A DNA stretch of 64,000 nt, taken from assembly GCA_934193545.1 (NCBI GenBank), contig CAKPVL010000002.1, forward strand, positions 27,698 to 91,697, written 5' to 3'. The notes below the pieces were generated by a model. That model worked only from the letters and a program-made list of their open reading frames with translations, was not told where the DNA came from and searched no databases. Position 1 is the stretch's first letter. Each line of letters begins with the position of its first letter. Source of the DNA: an uncultured Granulicatella sp. (lineage in GTDB: Bacteria; Bacillota; Bacilli; Lactobacillales; Aerococcaceae). This document shows, piece by piece, positions 63,951 to 64,000 of the stretch. The position numbers were made by a program, and so were the translations under genes.

Positions 63951-64000
63951 ATGAAAATCAAACGTATTTTTTGCGACATGGACGGTACACTTTTAAATAG
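63951..64000 (+). CDS. Cof-type HAD phosphatase (partial, start only)
   Basis: ATG 63951 after AAAGAGG opens a frame that runs off the right edge. The 16 visible residues, MKIKRIFCDMDGTLLN, contain HAD motif I (DMDGT) with the nucleophilic aspartate at residue 9. This is typical of Cof/YidA-type sugar-phosphate phosphatases. Substrate unknown. Confidence 0.85.
   Translation, partial: MKIKRIFCDMDGTLLN

Overview
The window is a chromosomal segment of a low-GC Gram-positive bacterium of the order Lactobacillales. The evidence is an Opp system with two lipoprotein binding proteins, a CIRCE-controlled groESL, a CtsR-type site before clpP, a T-box before valS, the competence genes comEA-comEC, SepM/YlbL next to coaD, LemA-HtpX, Pr6Pr and an EpuA-like small protein beside two MreB paralogues, and class III ribonucleotide reductase with NrdR boxes. 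Gene content and protein style look most like Carnobacteriaceae (Granulicatella-like); that family-level placement is inference.

Layout. 1-1.1 kb: end of a membrane protein and an overlapping ABC-2-like membrane protein. 1.4-9.3 kb: oligopeptide uptake (oppA twice, each with its own promoter and terminator, then the oppDFBC operon). 9.5-10.3 kb: two small conserved proteins. 10.9-17.1 kb: rsmD-coaD-sepM and comEA-comEC-holA. 17.2-17.7 kb: a RelBE-like toxin-antitoxin pair. 17.7-22.6 kb: a membrane-anchored L7/L12-like protein, rpsT (minus), uvrB, an MmcQ/YjbR protein and asd. 23.1-26.5 kb: a heterodimeric ABC exporter behind a cluster of palindromic operators. 26.6-28.6 kb: an ABC-F ATPase (minus). 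28.8-31.9 kb: rex, a small membrane protein (minus) and groES-groEL. 32.3-34.7 kb: a SMI1/KNR4 protein (minus), lemA and htpX. 34.8-40.4 kb: an unknown protein, ddl-murF and a cshA-type RNA helicase. 40.5-44.7 kb: two CPBP membrane proteins, a lipoate ligase, a small membrane protein and an esterase. 45-49.8 kb: valS, folC, radC. 50.0-50.3 kb: a cold-shock protein. 50.3-51.8 kb: a complete IS3-family (IS150-like) insertion sequence. 52.3-57.5 kb: mreBCD, Pr6Pr, a second mreB, the EpuA-like protein and clpP. 57.6-63.6 kb: a sugar-kinase-like phosphotransferase, nrdD-nrdG and acpS-alr-mazF. 63.7 kb: tRNA-Lys(CTT). 63.95 kb to the end: start of a Cof-type HAD phosphatase.

The most unusual content is a family of six long intergenic palindromic elements of about 190-260 bp (10531-10760, 18187-18437, 22595-22853, 31955-32144, 38373-38606, 51893-52151). 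Each has a conserved basal stem and a two-hairpin head. Each also has locus-specific arms that differ between copies but stay self-complementary within each copy. They sit between transcription units, usually behind a terminator, in either orientation. I know no named family that matches them.

Gene-free stretches over 300 bp: 5158-5468 holds a terminator and the oppD promoter. 10349-10853 holds a terminator, a possible 40-codon ORF and element 1. 18011-18489 holds two terminators and element 2. 22589-23071 holds element 3 and three palindromic operators. 31867-32316 holds two terminators, element 4 and an 87-bp-period tandem duplication. 38234-38821 holds a terminator, element 5 and the helicase promoter and leader. 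44676-45002 is the valS T-box leader. 51778-52338 holds element 6 and the mreB promoter region. 49752-50049 (298 bp) holds the csp promoter and leader.
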